Positions 6,870 to 14,842 of a DNA stretch of 40,184 bases are shown piece after piece. The notes under the pieces are model-generated. The model searched no databases and was not told where the DNA came from. It worked only from the letters and a program-made list of their open reading frames with translations. The translations under genes and the position numbers were made by a program. The stretch lies in the NCBI GenBank assembly GCA_026393865.1, contig JAPKZI010000204.1, forward strand, positions 1 to 40,184, written 5' to 3'. Within the stretch, counting starts at the first letter, position 1. The number at the start of each line of letters is the position of its first letter. The stretch comes from Candidatus Aminicenantota bacterium. Its GTDB lineage: Bacteria > Acidobacteriota > Aminicenantia > Aminicenantales > UBA4085.

Positions 6870-8216
6870 TCATGAGGAGTGAGAATTGTAACCCCGATGA
6901 GAAGCCGAGCGGTGGAACGGCTTCCGGGTTTCGCCTCTTCCGAACTTGTGCTTTTCCACTCTTCCGCCACTGTCTTTTTTCTGCGGGGCGGATGTCGCAG
7001 GACGGTTACCGGATGGTTTTGTTATTTTCTGCTCCCTGCGTTGCTGCGGTTTATGCGGAGGGCGGGCAAATTCGGTATCGCGGCCCGGCATCGGCTTTTT
7101 ATAGTCAAAGCCCTCCAATGTGCGGCGCTCCACTTTTTCGCCAAGGACGCGTTCGATGCTGCGGACCATATCCCCGTCTTCACGGGTAATGAACGTGAAG
7201 GCGTCGCCGGTCTTCGCGGCACGTCCCGTGCGGCCAATCCTGTGCGTGTAGGCATCAGCGGTGTCAGGCATGTCGTAGTTGATGACGTGGGATATGCTTG
7301 AGACATCTATCCCGCGTGCGGCGATGTCGGTCGCCACAAGAATCTGATGAGAGCCGTCACGGAATCCGTCAAGCGCCGCCTGCCGTCTGTTCTGTGAAAG
7401 GTTGCCCTGCAGGGATGCGGCACGGTAGCCGGCATTTTCCAATTGCTGTCCCACGCGTTTGGCGCGGTGCTTGGTGCGCGCAAATATAAGGACCGATTCA
7501 GTGTCGGTATGGCGCAGGAGTTCCAGGAGGAGCGCGGTTTTCAGATGCTGATCAACGGGATAGAGCGCGTGCGCTACAGTGTTAATGGGTGCCGTGTAAT
7601 TGACCTGCACCGTTACCGGGGCGTGTAGGATCTCGCGCGCCAGCCTGCGGATATCATCGGGCATGGTCGCCGCGAACAACAGCGTCTGTCTTTGGGACGG
7701 CACATGCTTTATGATCTTCCTGATATCAGGAAGGAAGCCCATGTCGAACATCCGGTCCGCCTCGTCGAGCACGAGCACTTCCAAACGCGACAGGTTGATC
7801 GTGCGCTGATTGATATGATCGAGCAAACGGCCTGGACAGGCAACAACGATCTCGACACCGTTGCGAAGTTTCCGTATCTGCGGGCTTAGGCCCACGCCGC
7901 CGTAGATCGTTGCGCTCCGGAGGCGTGTCTGCTTTCCCATGCTTACGATGGCCTCGTGGATCTGCTCCGCCAGTTCGCGCGTAGGCGCGATAATGAGGGC
8001 GCGTACAAGACCGCGAGGACCCTGCATCAGACGGTGCAGGATCGGCAGCACAAAGGCCGCTGTCTTCCCTGTTCCCGTCTGGGCCAGTCCCATGACATCG
8101 TGTCCCTTAAGGACCGGCGGGATCGCCTGCTCTTGTATCGGCGTCGGTGTGACATAACCTGTGGCCTTTACCCCGGCCGCGACATCGGGGTGAAGATTAA
8201 ATTTACTAAATTCCAT
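6870..8216 (-). CDS. rhlE: DEAD-box ATP-dependent RNA helicase, RhlE type
   Basis: This 448-aa protein unwinds RNA duplexes with ATP and probably acts in ribosome maturation or RNA turnover in the cytoplasm. Motifs in order: Q motif (GYVTPTPIQEQAIP), Walker A AQTGTGKT, PTRELA, GG, CPGRLLDH, DEAD (LDEADRMFDMGF), a motif III variant AAT instead of SAT, then the second RecA domain with IFARTKHRAKRV, ATDIAARGID and HRIGRTGRA. The tail after about residue 370 is basic and disordered (Lys/Arg/Pro rich), typical of RhlE and helping RNA binding. It stands alone on the minus strand and lies outside the integrative element. Confidence 0.92.
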   Translation of the reverse strand: MEFSKFNLHPDVAAGVKATGYVTPTPIQEQAIPPVLKGHDVMGLAQTGTGKTAAFVLPILHRLMQGPRGLVRALIIAPTRELAEQIHEAIVSMGKQTRLRSATIYGGVGLSPQIRKLRNGVEIVVACPGRLLDHINQRTINLSRLEVLVLDEADRMFDMGFLPDIRKIIKHVPSQRQTLLFAATMPDDIRRLAREILHAPVTVQVNYTAPINTVAHALYPVDQHLKTALLLELLRHTDTESVLIFARTKHRAKRVGQQLENAGYRAASLQGNLSQNRRQAALDGFRDGSHQILVATDIAARGIDVSSISHVINYDMPDTADAYTHRIGRTGRAAKTGDAFTFITREDGDMVRSIERVLGEKVERRTLEGFDYKKPMPGRDTEFARPPHKPQQRREQKITKPSGNRPATSAPQKKDSGGRVEKHKFGRGETRKPFHRSASHRGYNSHSS

Positions 8217-8587
8217 AAAAACTCCTTCTTACTTTTGTTCTGCGTTCGGGGGAAAAAGCCAGGTGTATTCGGGGATTACAGTGACGTAGTTCTCATCCGG
8301 GTACGGCAGTTATTTGATATATTAGCATAGCATCTTTGGGGGAATTCCGCAAGCAAAGAAATTTCCGGAGAGAGGCAAAGGCCTTTTAGGTCGCTTTGTG
8401 TTGACATCCTTTCAATCAGAGTGATAATCTCCATGTGAGTTGAGAAGGGGATATTTGCGGACAAGAGAGGAAGGGGCATTCGTCGCGGGGAAAAAACCGC
8501 ATATTCCGCTCGTATATACCAGGAAGCCCTGACGCCGACGAAAGAGGCAAGCCGCGGAATACTGCAAGGGAGATCGGAGGCATAACA
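8217..8587. other. Divergent intergenic region
   Basis: This 371-bp gap lies between the RhlE gene and the oppositely oriented 138-aa gene. A plus-strand promoter is proposed within it. The two minus-strand ORFs of the track here look like shadows. No structured RNA was identified, although the length leaves room for a leader of the helicase mRNA. Confidence 0.5.
8401..8428 (+). promoter_or_regulatory. Candidate sigma-70 promoter
   Basis: A perfect TTGACA (8401-8406) is followed after 16 bp by GATAAT (8423-8428); an alternative -10 is TAATCT after 18 bp. It would transcribe the 138-aa/224-aa gene pair with a leader of roughly 150 nt. Confidence 0.5.
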
Positions 8588-9004
8588 ATGACTCAAACAT
8601 CGCTACCGGAACAAAACGCACAACCGTCACCGGCGCCCATTGCGAATCAAGCCGAAAGCGTCTTGGGATTGTCTGCCGGTGATCTTGCCGGGTTATCTGT
8701 GGACGAGATCACCGGGAACAAAGCCGTCATAACCATGGTCATGCATTACCACAAACAGCTTGTCGACCAAAACACGTCTTTAAAGAACGATCTCAATACG
8801 TTGAGGACTTACGTCGATGGTTATCGGGCCAAAAAGCTTAATGCGAGCGTAGGCGCCGGTCTCCAGCTCTTGGCGGCCATTCTTATCGGCTTCGGAGTGA
8901 GTCTCCTCACCGCGAAGCTGGGACGCCCCGGCTGGGTGACTTTGGTTGCCGGTGTTGCCACCGAGATCTTTGGCCTCTACTACTCTCTGCGTGATGGCCG
9001 CTAG
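8588..9004 (+). CDS. Small membrane-anchored protein of unknown function
   Basis: This 138-aa protein belongs to no family I recognise. Residues 1-45 are acidic and Pro/Ala-rich. A helical, possibly coiled-coil stretch follows (HYHKQLVDQNTSLKNDLNTL). At the C-terminus two hydrophobic segments (LLAAILIGFGVSLLTA and VTLVAGVATEIFGLYY) probably form a membrane hairpin. A good Shine-Dalgarno GGAGG lies upstream of the ATG. Its stop codon overlaps the GTG start of the next gene by 1 nt, so the two are probably co-translated partners. Confidence 0.65.
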   Translation: MTQTSLPEQNAQPSPAPIANQAESVLGLSAGDLAGLSVDEITGNKAVITMVMHYHKQLVDQNTSLKNDLNTLRTYVDGYRAKKLNASVGAGLQLLAAILIGFGVSLLTAKLGRPGWVTLVAGVATEIFGLYYSLRDGR

Positions 9005-9678
9005 TGGCCGTCCGATACATCTTTAACTCAGCGGGCGCCTATGTCGCCTTCATCTCGGGAGGCCATCTGTTTTCTCCTTCAGGAGAGTGGCGTGGTTTCA
9101 TCCAAAAAGGCAACGAGGTCTATCGATCGGACGGCAATTTTCTTGGCTACCTCCTGGATGACGATCGAATCGCCCGCCGACGCGGCGAGCCGAGACGTCC
9201 TCCTCTCATGAGTCCACTTCGTCCTCTTCGGCCCCTGACGCCCCTCCGTCCGCTCCGCCGCCTGCGCATGCCCCGGCTGCAGTACCCCTACGAGGATGGG
9301 TTTGAGGCTTCAGGACCCGAAGCGGGCCTAACCGTTGGATTGTCCGATCTCGATTATTTAGAGGGCGCTCTCCTCATGGCTGATGACGGGACATTCTTGG
9401 GGCTCGTCACTCGCAATCCTTTTGACGAAAACTCCTTGTCCAACCAGTTCGGATCTTACGGCAGCCGATACAGTTCGACCTCAAGCTTCAATCCGTACGG
9501 TCAGTATGGGAGTCCTTATGGTTCCCATTCACCGTTTAATGAGAACACGTCTACGCCGCCCCGTTTTATGAAAGATGGCAATATCCTGGCCTATTTCACG
9601 GTCAATCACAACATTTCACCTCGCGTGGAACCTCATCGTTTGCTTGCGTGGCTTGGGCAAGAGGCAAGCGCAGGCTAA
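9004..9678 (+). CDS. Beta-repeat protein, resembling '4-fold beta flower' proteins
   Basis: This 224-aa protein starts at a GTG that overlaps the previous stop codon. Residues 1-58 consist of short repeating units (YIFNSAGAYVAFI, HLFSPSGEWRGFI, VYRSDGNFLGYL), each an aromatic-X-X-Ser-X-Gly turn followed by a strand. This resembles the small 4-fold beta flower fold, an assignment from memory and not certain. A Pro-Leu-Arg linker follows (PLRPLRPLTPLRPLRRL). A second part then contains similar units (LLMADDGTFLGLV, FMKDGNILAYF) around a Ser/Tyr/Gly-rich stretch. No catalytic motif is visible. Coupling with the membrane protein suggests they act together. Confidence 0.6.
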   Translation: MAVRYIFNSAGAYVAFISGGHLFSPSGEWRGFIQKGNEVYRSDGNFLGYLLDDDRIARRRGEPRRPPLMSPLRPLRPLTPLRPLRRLRMPRLQYPYEDGFEASGPEAGLTVGLSDLDYLEGALLMADDGTFLGLVTRNPFDENSLSNQFGSYGSRYSSTSSFNPYGQYGSPYGSHSPFNENTSTPPRFMKDGNILAYFTVNHNISPRVEPHRLLAWLGQEASAG

Positions 9679-9683
9679 ACACC

Positions 9684-9941
9684 ATGGCCAATAAAGAAGC
9701 CACAGCCCGTATCAAGATCAATAAACTGCTCGAAGCGACAGGCTGGCGCTTCTTTCCGGAAGGGAGCGCGCCCGCCAACATCCGCCTTGAGCCCAGCGTG
9801 ACGATCAAGTCATCTGATCTGGAAGCACTCGGCGAGAACTTCGAGAAGACCGCTTTTGCTGTATCAGAATTCGATATTCTTGCCATGTCAAGCCCGAGAA
9901 GCCTTATCCCAGCTCGCTCGTTGTCAAATTCTTCTTCCTGA
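9684..9941 (+). pseudogene. Type I restriction subunit HsdR, N-terminal fragment
   Basis: The first about 55 codons (MANKEATARIKINKLLEATG.., PANIRLEPSVTIK, LEALGENFEKT) match the start of type I restriction R subunits as I know them. Homology stops at about 9850, where the nuclease and helicase domains should follow, and the frame ends at 9941. A different open frame from about 9860 to 10009 (KPEKPYPSSLVVKFFFLKQ..) may be another fragment of unrecognised origin. The full protein would be about 1,000 aa, so this is a remnant of a lost restriction system. It begins 5 nt after the beta-repeat gene. Confidence 0.7.
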
Positions 9942-10497
9942 AGCAGGCTGATTTCGTTGAGATATTGTCAAAAGTTGAGTATGGGCCGGAGTTGAGCATA
10001 TCCCGTTAATCGCCGTTTAAGCCGCCTTTTTCATGAGGCTGTCGGCCAATACGGCGCTTTGAATCACAGGCGCCCAGCTTAATTATGGGCTTTTCGAGTA
10101 GAGGGGGAGGACCGGCCCTTCCAGTGATGAAGGGACCAGTCCTTGAAAAACTCCTCGAGAAGCCGGCAGGGAACTCTTATTTCTGTGTTATATACGAGGC
10201 ATGGCTCGCTACGCATTGCCACCGACCGGCAATTTTAATCAATGATATTTTTAATAAATCTTATGGCATATTATCCAGCACAATTGCCGTTTTATGAACC
10301 CAACAGCGTTGCTCGCGAACTTGGGAATACTCTTCCTCCGATGCCGACCAAAATCCCAAGGCCCCATCGTCTCTTGACTCATTCCGGCCACAAAGAAGTA
10401 TAATGACTATCCAGCGCCGCTTTGCTCCGATCAGTGGCCGTTTTGAACGGGAATCACTGGCCGGATTGACCGGAACCTACAAGAAAGGGAGGTTATA
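9942..10497. other. Gene-poor stretch with mobile-DNA debris
   Basis: The stretch holds the tail of the frame that ends at 10009, a 70-aa ORF (10085-10297) without recognisable features, and the IS21-like repeats listed separately. No complete gene is supported. It looks like decayed accessory DNA between the hsdR fragment and two small basic ORFs. Confidence 0.5.
10429..10473. repeat. Tandem GGCCG-type repeats resembling an IS21-family end
   Basis: Two adjacent units, GATCAGTGGCCGTTTTGAACGG and GAATCACTGGCCGGATTGACC, share the pattern TCA(G/C)TGGCCG..TTGA.CGG. Such serial repeats are typical of transposase-binding sites at IS21-family ends. No istA or istB gene is present, so this would be an orphan end. 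The assignment is from pattern memory. Confidence 0.35.
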
Positions 10498-10659
10498 ATG
10501 GGAGGCGTTCACGACGGGAAAGAAAAGTTGGAAAATCTTATAAGAAAAACTAGGATTCAAAGGAACGAACAGAAAAAGAGCACACAAAGAAAGAGCGAAA
10601 AAAATAAGCTTATATTGCAGCTTACGATTCCTTCCCGCCGGGGAAGAAGAAAGAAATGA
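10498..10659 (+). CDS. Small basic protein, 53 aa
   Basis: The ORF was too short for the track. ATG at 10498 follows a strong Shine-Dalgarno (AAGGGAGG, about 5-6 nt spacing). The product is rich in Lys, Arg, Gln and Asn (KTRIQRNEQKKSTQRKSEK) and ends in RRGRRKK. It has no hydrophobic segment and is probably disordered or nucleic-acid binding. The good ribosome-binding site is the main support; function is unknown. Confidence 0.45.
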   Translation: MGGVHDGKEKLENLIRKTRIQRNEQKKSTQRKSEKNKLILQLTIPSRRGRRKK

Positions 10660-10770
10660 TTACAGTCAATGATCATGTTGGTCAGGATGGGAAAATGATT
10701 GTCTGTTGGCGCTGATTGTCGTTTGGCAGGAGGGGGAAAAAGAGGAATCACCATTATAAGGAGCAAATCA

Positions 10771-10905
10771 ATGACAAAAGAAAAAGAGAAAAGAGACAGC
10801 GAAAAAAAAGAAAAGGCGAAAAGAAAAAGAGAGAAAAGCGGAAAAGAGAAAAATAGAACTTCAAAGGATAAGAATTTCGTTTCCCGTGCCTCAAATCAGA
10901 AATGA
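10771..10905 (+). CDS. Small Lys/Glu-rich protein, 44 aa
   Basis: ATG at 10771 is preceded by AAGGAG about 7 nt upstream, so it is preferred over the longer 68-aa frame in the track. The product is almost entirely Lys, Glu, Arg and Ser (KEKEKRDSEKKEKAKRK). It would form a charged helix or disordered tail. It follows the 53-aa basic ORF by 111 bp, and the two may form one transcript. A low-complexity A-rich sequence can produce such an ORF by chance, so this is tentative. Confidence 0.4.
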   Translation: MTKEKEKRDSEKKEKAKRKREKSGKEKNRTSKDKNFVSRASNQK

Positions 10906-11010
10906 TATAAGCATGTTCGTCCGGTCTCCGTGCGGAAAGAGGCCGAACCGGATTGAGCGCTCGTCCACCGGGAGCTTCGCAAGAAGGGTGTCACCCGCGA
11001 GCTAGGGATT

Positions 11011-11679
11011 GTGTTGACTGTCACCGAAATAAGAAGAATTATTGTTCGTGTGGGGGCGTTGATCCTTTTCTTTGTTTCGGCTTCAGAAGCGGTGACCGCC
11101 ACGTTCAGCGGGAAATGCGTCGCTATCGGAGACGGAGACACGATCTCGGTGATGAAGGATGGGCGCGCCGTAAAAATCAGAATCGAGGGGATCGACTGCC
11201 CTGAGCTCGGCCAGGATTTCGGAACGGCGGCCAGGCGGTTCACCTCGACCCTGGTTTTCGGAAAAGTCGTAAGCTTCAAGGAATATACGCGGGATCAATA
11301 TGAGCGGATCGTCGGAAGGGTTTATATCGACGGCCAGGACCTTTCCCTGGAAATCATAAAAGCCGGACTGGCTTGGTATTACAGGTTCAGCCGTTCCGAT
11401 CCGGTCCTTTCTGCCGCCGAGAAAACGGCGCGAAAACAGAAGATCGGGCTCTGGTCCATGCCGGACCCCATCCCGCCGTGGGTCTATCGCCGGCAGAAGA
11501 GAATCGGAAACCGCCGAGAAACCCGCCTTCGGCCATTTGACGTTTTCCCCGGCGCGGCCCTATCTGGAAAAGTCCTTGGAGGGCGTCCCGCCCGGCAAAT
11601 ATCTGCTGTATTTTTTGCCGAGGACGCGATCTCCAAGGCCGTGGCTTTCACCCGGACGGGGCTGGTCATTTTGCCCTAA
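11011..11679 (+). CDS. Secreted thermonuclease (SNase-like) family protein
   Basis: This 222-aa protein starts at GTG 11011 (AGGGA just upstream). A hydrophobic signal segment (VRVGALILFFVSASEAVTA) suggests export. The SNase fold follows at about residues 30-160, with GDGDTI, VKIRIEGIDCPE (catalytic Arg and first acidic residues), YERIVGRVYIDG (second Arg) and GLAWYYRF. These residues bind Ca and the scissile phosphate in staphylococcal nuclease. The last 55 residues do not look like the family. In the +2 frame of this region a cleaner string (SLEGVPPGKYLLYF) appears, so a frameshift near 11540 is possible. The gene could serve nucleic-acid scavenging or defence. Confidence 0.82.
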   Translation: MLTVTEIRRIIVRVGALILFFVSASEAVTATFSGKCVAIGDGDTISVMKDGRAVKIRIEGIDCPELGQDFGTAARRFTSTLVFGKVVSFKEYTRDQYERIVGRVYIDGQDLSLEIIKAGLAWYYRFSRSDPVLSAAEKTARKQKIGLWSMPDPIPPWVYRRQKRIGNRRETRLRPFDVFPGAALSGKVLGGRPARQISAVFFAEDAISKAVAFTRTGLVILP

Positions 11680-11736
11680 GCGAATTCTTTATTTCCCCTT
11701 GCCTTTTATAGTCCGAATTCGTAAAATTCTCGGTTT

Positions 11737-11962
11737 TTGACAAAAAGTGGCAACTAGCCTTTTGGGGTGATGGAAAAACAAAAAAAATCACCTCGTCAAT
11801 GCTCCGTCGAGGCGATTGACCAAAATTGTCACTTAGCCCATTATTAAGGCGGAATCAAAAATGAAATGATTCTCCATGAAGGCGAAAAGAGAAAAATCGG
11901 CGGGCCAAGCGTCTTTTACAAAGAGAGACAAAATTGACAATAATTGTCAATTCGATTAACGT
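11737..11962 (+). promoter_or_regulatory. pilB-operon control region with TTGAC/GTCA boxes
   Basis: Two imperfect 23-bp direct repeats, TTGACAAAAAGTGGCAACTAGCC (11737) and TTGACCAAAATTGTCACTTAGCC (11816), lie upstream of a near-perfect palindrome TTGACAATAATTGTCAA (11934-11950). The palindrome overlaps a possible -35 TTGACA followed after 17 bp by TAACGT (11957-11962). No sigma-54 promoter was seen here. The boxes resemble those upstream of pilA, so a shared regulator is inferred. Confidence 0.5.
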
Positions 11963-11980
11963 TAGGTTAAAGGGATAAAC

Positions 11981-13705
11981 ATGGGTTCGACGCTCGGTGA
12001 AATTCTAGTGCGGGAGAAGCTCTTGTCGGCGGACGAGCTCAAGTCCGCCCAGGAGTTCCAAAGAAAACACGATATCTCCCTGGGGAGCTCCATCATCGCC
12101 CTGGGGCTCGTGACCGGAGAGGAAATGGCCCAGGGCTTGAGCCGGCAGCTGGGATATCCCCATATCCACCTTGACCAGTTCGAAATCTCTCCCGAGATCC
12201 TCAGCCTGATCCAGGCGGATGTGGCTAAAAAATACATGATCATGCCCGTCCAGAGGATCCGCTCATTCCTGACCCTGGCCATGGTCGATCCAACCGACCT
12301 GGACGTAATCGAGGATATCCGTTTCAGGACGGGCCTGTCCATCCAACCCGTGATCGCCTCGGAAAGCGGAATCGCCGGCGCCATCAGCAAACATTACGGC
12401 GTTTCAAGCGCCCTCCGGCCCAAGCACGTCACCGAGGACATCGAACTGGGCGAAGACTCCAAGATCACCATCGTCGAAGAAGGCGATGAAGAGCTTGAAG
12501 CCGAGGATACCGGCCCTCCGGCGGACGAAGCTCCCGTCATCACCATGGTCAATACCATTTTCGTCGACGCCATCAAAAAGGGCGTCAGCGACGTCCATTT
12601 CGAACCTTATGAGAAAACCTTCCGGGTCCGCTACCGGATCGACGGCGTGCTCTACGAGACCATGAACCTGTCGATGAAGTTCCGCGACCCCGTCCTCTCC
12701 CGGGTCAAGATCCTATCGAACATGAACATCGCCGAGAAGCGGCTGCCCCAGGACGGCCGGATCAAGATGCGGGTCCGAACCGACAAAAACGTCCGCAAGG
12801 ACGTGGATATGCGCGTCTCGTCCCTGCCGACGATCTTCGGCGAGAAGATCGTCGCCCGCATCCTGGACCGGGATATGCTCAAGATCGACCTGACCCAGCT
12901 CGGATTCGAGCCGGAATCGCTCGAGGTCTTCAAACGGGCGATCGTCCGGCCGTGGGGCATCGTCCTGGTTACGGGCCCGACCGGCAGCGGCAAGACCAAC
13001 ACCCTTTATTCGGCGGTCTCGACCCTGAACGCGCTCGAGAAGAACATCATGACCGCCGAGGACCCGGTCGAGTTCTACATCCCCGGCATCAACCAGGTCA
13101 ACATCAAAGAGGAAATCAACCTGAACTTCGCCACGACGCTCCGGTCCTTCCTCCGCCAGGACCCGGACATCATGCTCGTCGGCGAAATGCGCGACACCGA
13201 GACGGTGGATATCGCCATCAAGGCTGCCTTGACCGGCCATCTCGTCTTCTCCACCGTCCACACCAATGATGCGGCGAGCACGATCCACCGGCTGATGAAC
13301 ATGAACGTCGAGCCGTTCCTGATCGCCGATTCCATCATCCTCATCGCCGCTCAGCGGCTCGTCCGGCGGCTCTGCAAAAAATGCGCGCTGCCGCATAAAC
13401 TGTCGGCCAAGATGTTCCAGGAGATCGGATTCTCCCCCGAGGAGGCCGAGACCGTGACCCCGCTCCAGGCGCGGGGATGCGAGGCCTGCAACCATACCGG
13501 TTACAAGGGCCGGACCGGCCTGTTCGAGGTCATGGAGGTCACTCCCGCCATCCGGGACCTCATCCTGGCCCGGGCCCAGTCCAGGGACCTCAAGAAGAAG
13601 TCCGTCGAACAGGGCATGATAACACTCCGCCGGAGCGGTCTTATCAAGATCAAAATGGGGACGACGACGATCGAAGAGGTCCTCAGGGAAACGGTCAAGG
13701 ACTAG
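11981..13705 (+). CDS. pilB: Type IV pilus extension ATPase PilB
   Basis: This 574-aa cytoplasmic hexameric ATPase powers polymerisation of pilin into the pilus. The N-terminal 140 residues form a MshEN/GspE-N domain (LGEILVREKLLS..), often a nucleotide-binding region for c-di-GMP. A linker rich in Glu/Asp follows. The ATPase core has Walker A GPTGSGKT (332-339), the Asp and His boxes (VHFEPYEKTFRVRYRIDG, TVHTNDAAST) and Walker B (DPDIMLVGEMRD). The tetracysteine zinc site CKKC..CEACNHTG typical of PilB/GspE is present. It starts the pilB-T-C-S-R cluster; pilT follows after 7 nt. Length is normal for PilB. Confidence 0.93.
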   Translation: MGSTLGEILVREKLLSADELKSAQEFQRKHDISLGSSIIALGLVTGEEMAQGLSRQLGYPHIHLDQFEISPEILSLIQADVAKKYMIMPVQRIRSFLTLAMVDPTDLDVIEDIRFRTGLSIQPVIASESGIAGAISKHYGVSSALRPKHVTEDIELGEDSKITIVEEGDEELEAEDTGPPADEAPVITMVNTIFVDAIKKGVSDVHFEPYEKTFRVRYRIDGVLYETMNLSMKFRDPVLSRVKILSNMNIAEKRLPQDGRIKMRVRTDKNVRKDVDMRVSSLPTIFGEKIVARILDRDMLKIDLTQLGFEPESLEVFKRAIVRPWGIVLVTGPTGSGKTNTLYSAVSTLNALEKNIMTAEDPVEFYIPGINQVNIKEEINLNFATTLRSFLRQDPDIMLVGEMRDTETVDIAIKAALTGHLVFSTVHTNDAASTIHRLMNMNVEPFLIADSIILIAAQRLVRRLCKKCALPHKLSAKMFQEIGFSPEEAETVTPLQARGCEACNHTGYKGRTGLFEVMEVTPAIRDLILARAQSRDLKKKSVEQGMITLRRSGLIKIKMGTTTIEEVLRETVKD

Positions 13706-13712
13706 GAGGAGG

Positions 13713-14831
13713 ATGATGACCGTGTTGATCCAGGACCTGCTCAGGATGGCGGTCGAGGCCGACGCGAGCGATCTCCATATCACGACTCACGTCCCTCCCC
13801 GCCTCCGGATTCACGGGGCCCTCAAATCAATCGATCATTCGGACCTGTCCTCGGCCGAGACCAAGCAGCTCGTTTACAGCCTCCTGACGGACAAACAGAA
13901 AAAGATCTTCGAGGAGAAATTGGAGTTGGACTTCTCCTTCGGTCTCAAAGATTTGGGCCGCTTCCGGGCCAACGTCTTCATGCAGAAAGGGGCCGTGGCG
14001 GCCGCTATCCGCCGTTTTCTCCCCAATATAGGGAGCTTTCAGAAGCTGGGCATCCCTCAGCGGATCGCCCAGCTCTGCTATCTTCCGCGGGGGCTGATCC
14101 TTGTCACGGGGCCGACCGGCTGCGGCAAATCGACGACTCTGGCCTGCATGATCGATCACATCAACATCGAGCGGAGTGTCCATATCATAACGGTCGAAGA
14201 CCCGATCGAATACTTCTTCACCCCGAAGAAGGCCCTGATCAACCAGCGGGAGCTTTTCGCCGACACGCTCTCGTATGGGAACGCCCTGCGCTCGGTCCTC
14301 CGGGAGGACCCCGATATCGTCCTCGTCGTAGAGATGCGGGACCTCAAGACGGTCGAGGCGACGCTCCGCGTGGCCGAGACCGGGCACCTGACCTTCTCCA
14401 CCCTCCACACGAATTCCGCCGCGGAAACGATTTCCCGCATCGTCGATATCTTCCCGCCCCAGTACCAGAACCAGGCCCGGATCATGCTCTCCATGACCTT
14501 GGAAGCCGTCCTCACCCAGGCCCTTCTGCCGCGGGCCGACGGGAAGGGCCGCGCCCTGGCCATGGAGATCCTCATCCCGAACACGGCCATCCGAAACTTG
14601 ATCCGCGAGAACAAGCTCCATCAGGTCTATTCCCAGATGCAGCTCGGCCAGGAGAAGTACGGCATGCAGACGTTCAACCAGTCCCTGGCCAACCTCTATT
14701 TCGACAAGCTCATCACGCTCGAAACGGCCATGTCCGCCACCTCCGTTCCGGAGGAATTGACGGATATGATCCAACGGAAACAATCGTTCAAGCCGACGGC
14801 CTTCAACATCGGCCTGAACGCCAAAAGATAA
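13713..14831 (+). CDS. pilT: Type IV pilus retraction ATPase PilT
   Basis: This 372-aa protein is the hexameric motor that depolymerises the pilus during twitching. It has a short N-terminal PAS-like domain, Walker A GPTGCGKS (133-140), DPDIVLVVEMRD (Walker B) and FSTLHTNSAAETISRIVDIFP. AIRNLIRENKLHQVYSQMQ is the hallmark PilT C-terminal signature. It has no zinc-binding cysteines, unlike PilB. The start follows AGGAGGAGG. It sits between pilB and pilC as in Myxococcus and Geobacter. Confidence 0.93.
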   Translation: MMTVLIQDLLRMAVEADASDLHITTHVPPRLRIHGALKSIDHSDLSSAETKQLVYSLLTDKQKKIFEEKLELDFSFGLKDLGRFRANVFMQKGAVAAAIRRFLPNIGSFQKLGIPQRIAQLCYLPRGLILVTGPTGCGKSTTLACMIDHINIERSVHIITVEDPIEYFFTPKKALINQRELFADTLSYGNALRSVLREDPDIVLVVEMRDLKTVEATLRVAETGHLTFSTLHTNSAAETISRIVDIFPPQYQNQARIMLSMTLEAVLTQALLPRADGKGRALAMEILIPNTAIRNLIRENKLHQVYSQMQLGQEKYGMQTFNQSLANLYFDKLITLETAMSATSVPEELTDMIQRKQSFKPTAFNIGLNAKR

Positions 14832-14842
14832 GGGGAACGACC

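Noticed and set aside
10085-10297. A 70-aa plus-strand ORF between mobile-DNA remnants.
   Set aside because: No recognisable features or good Shine-Dalgarno sequence.
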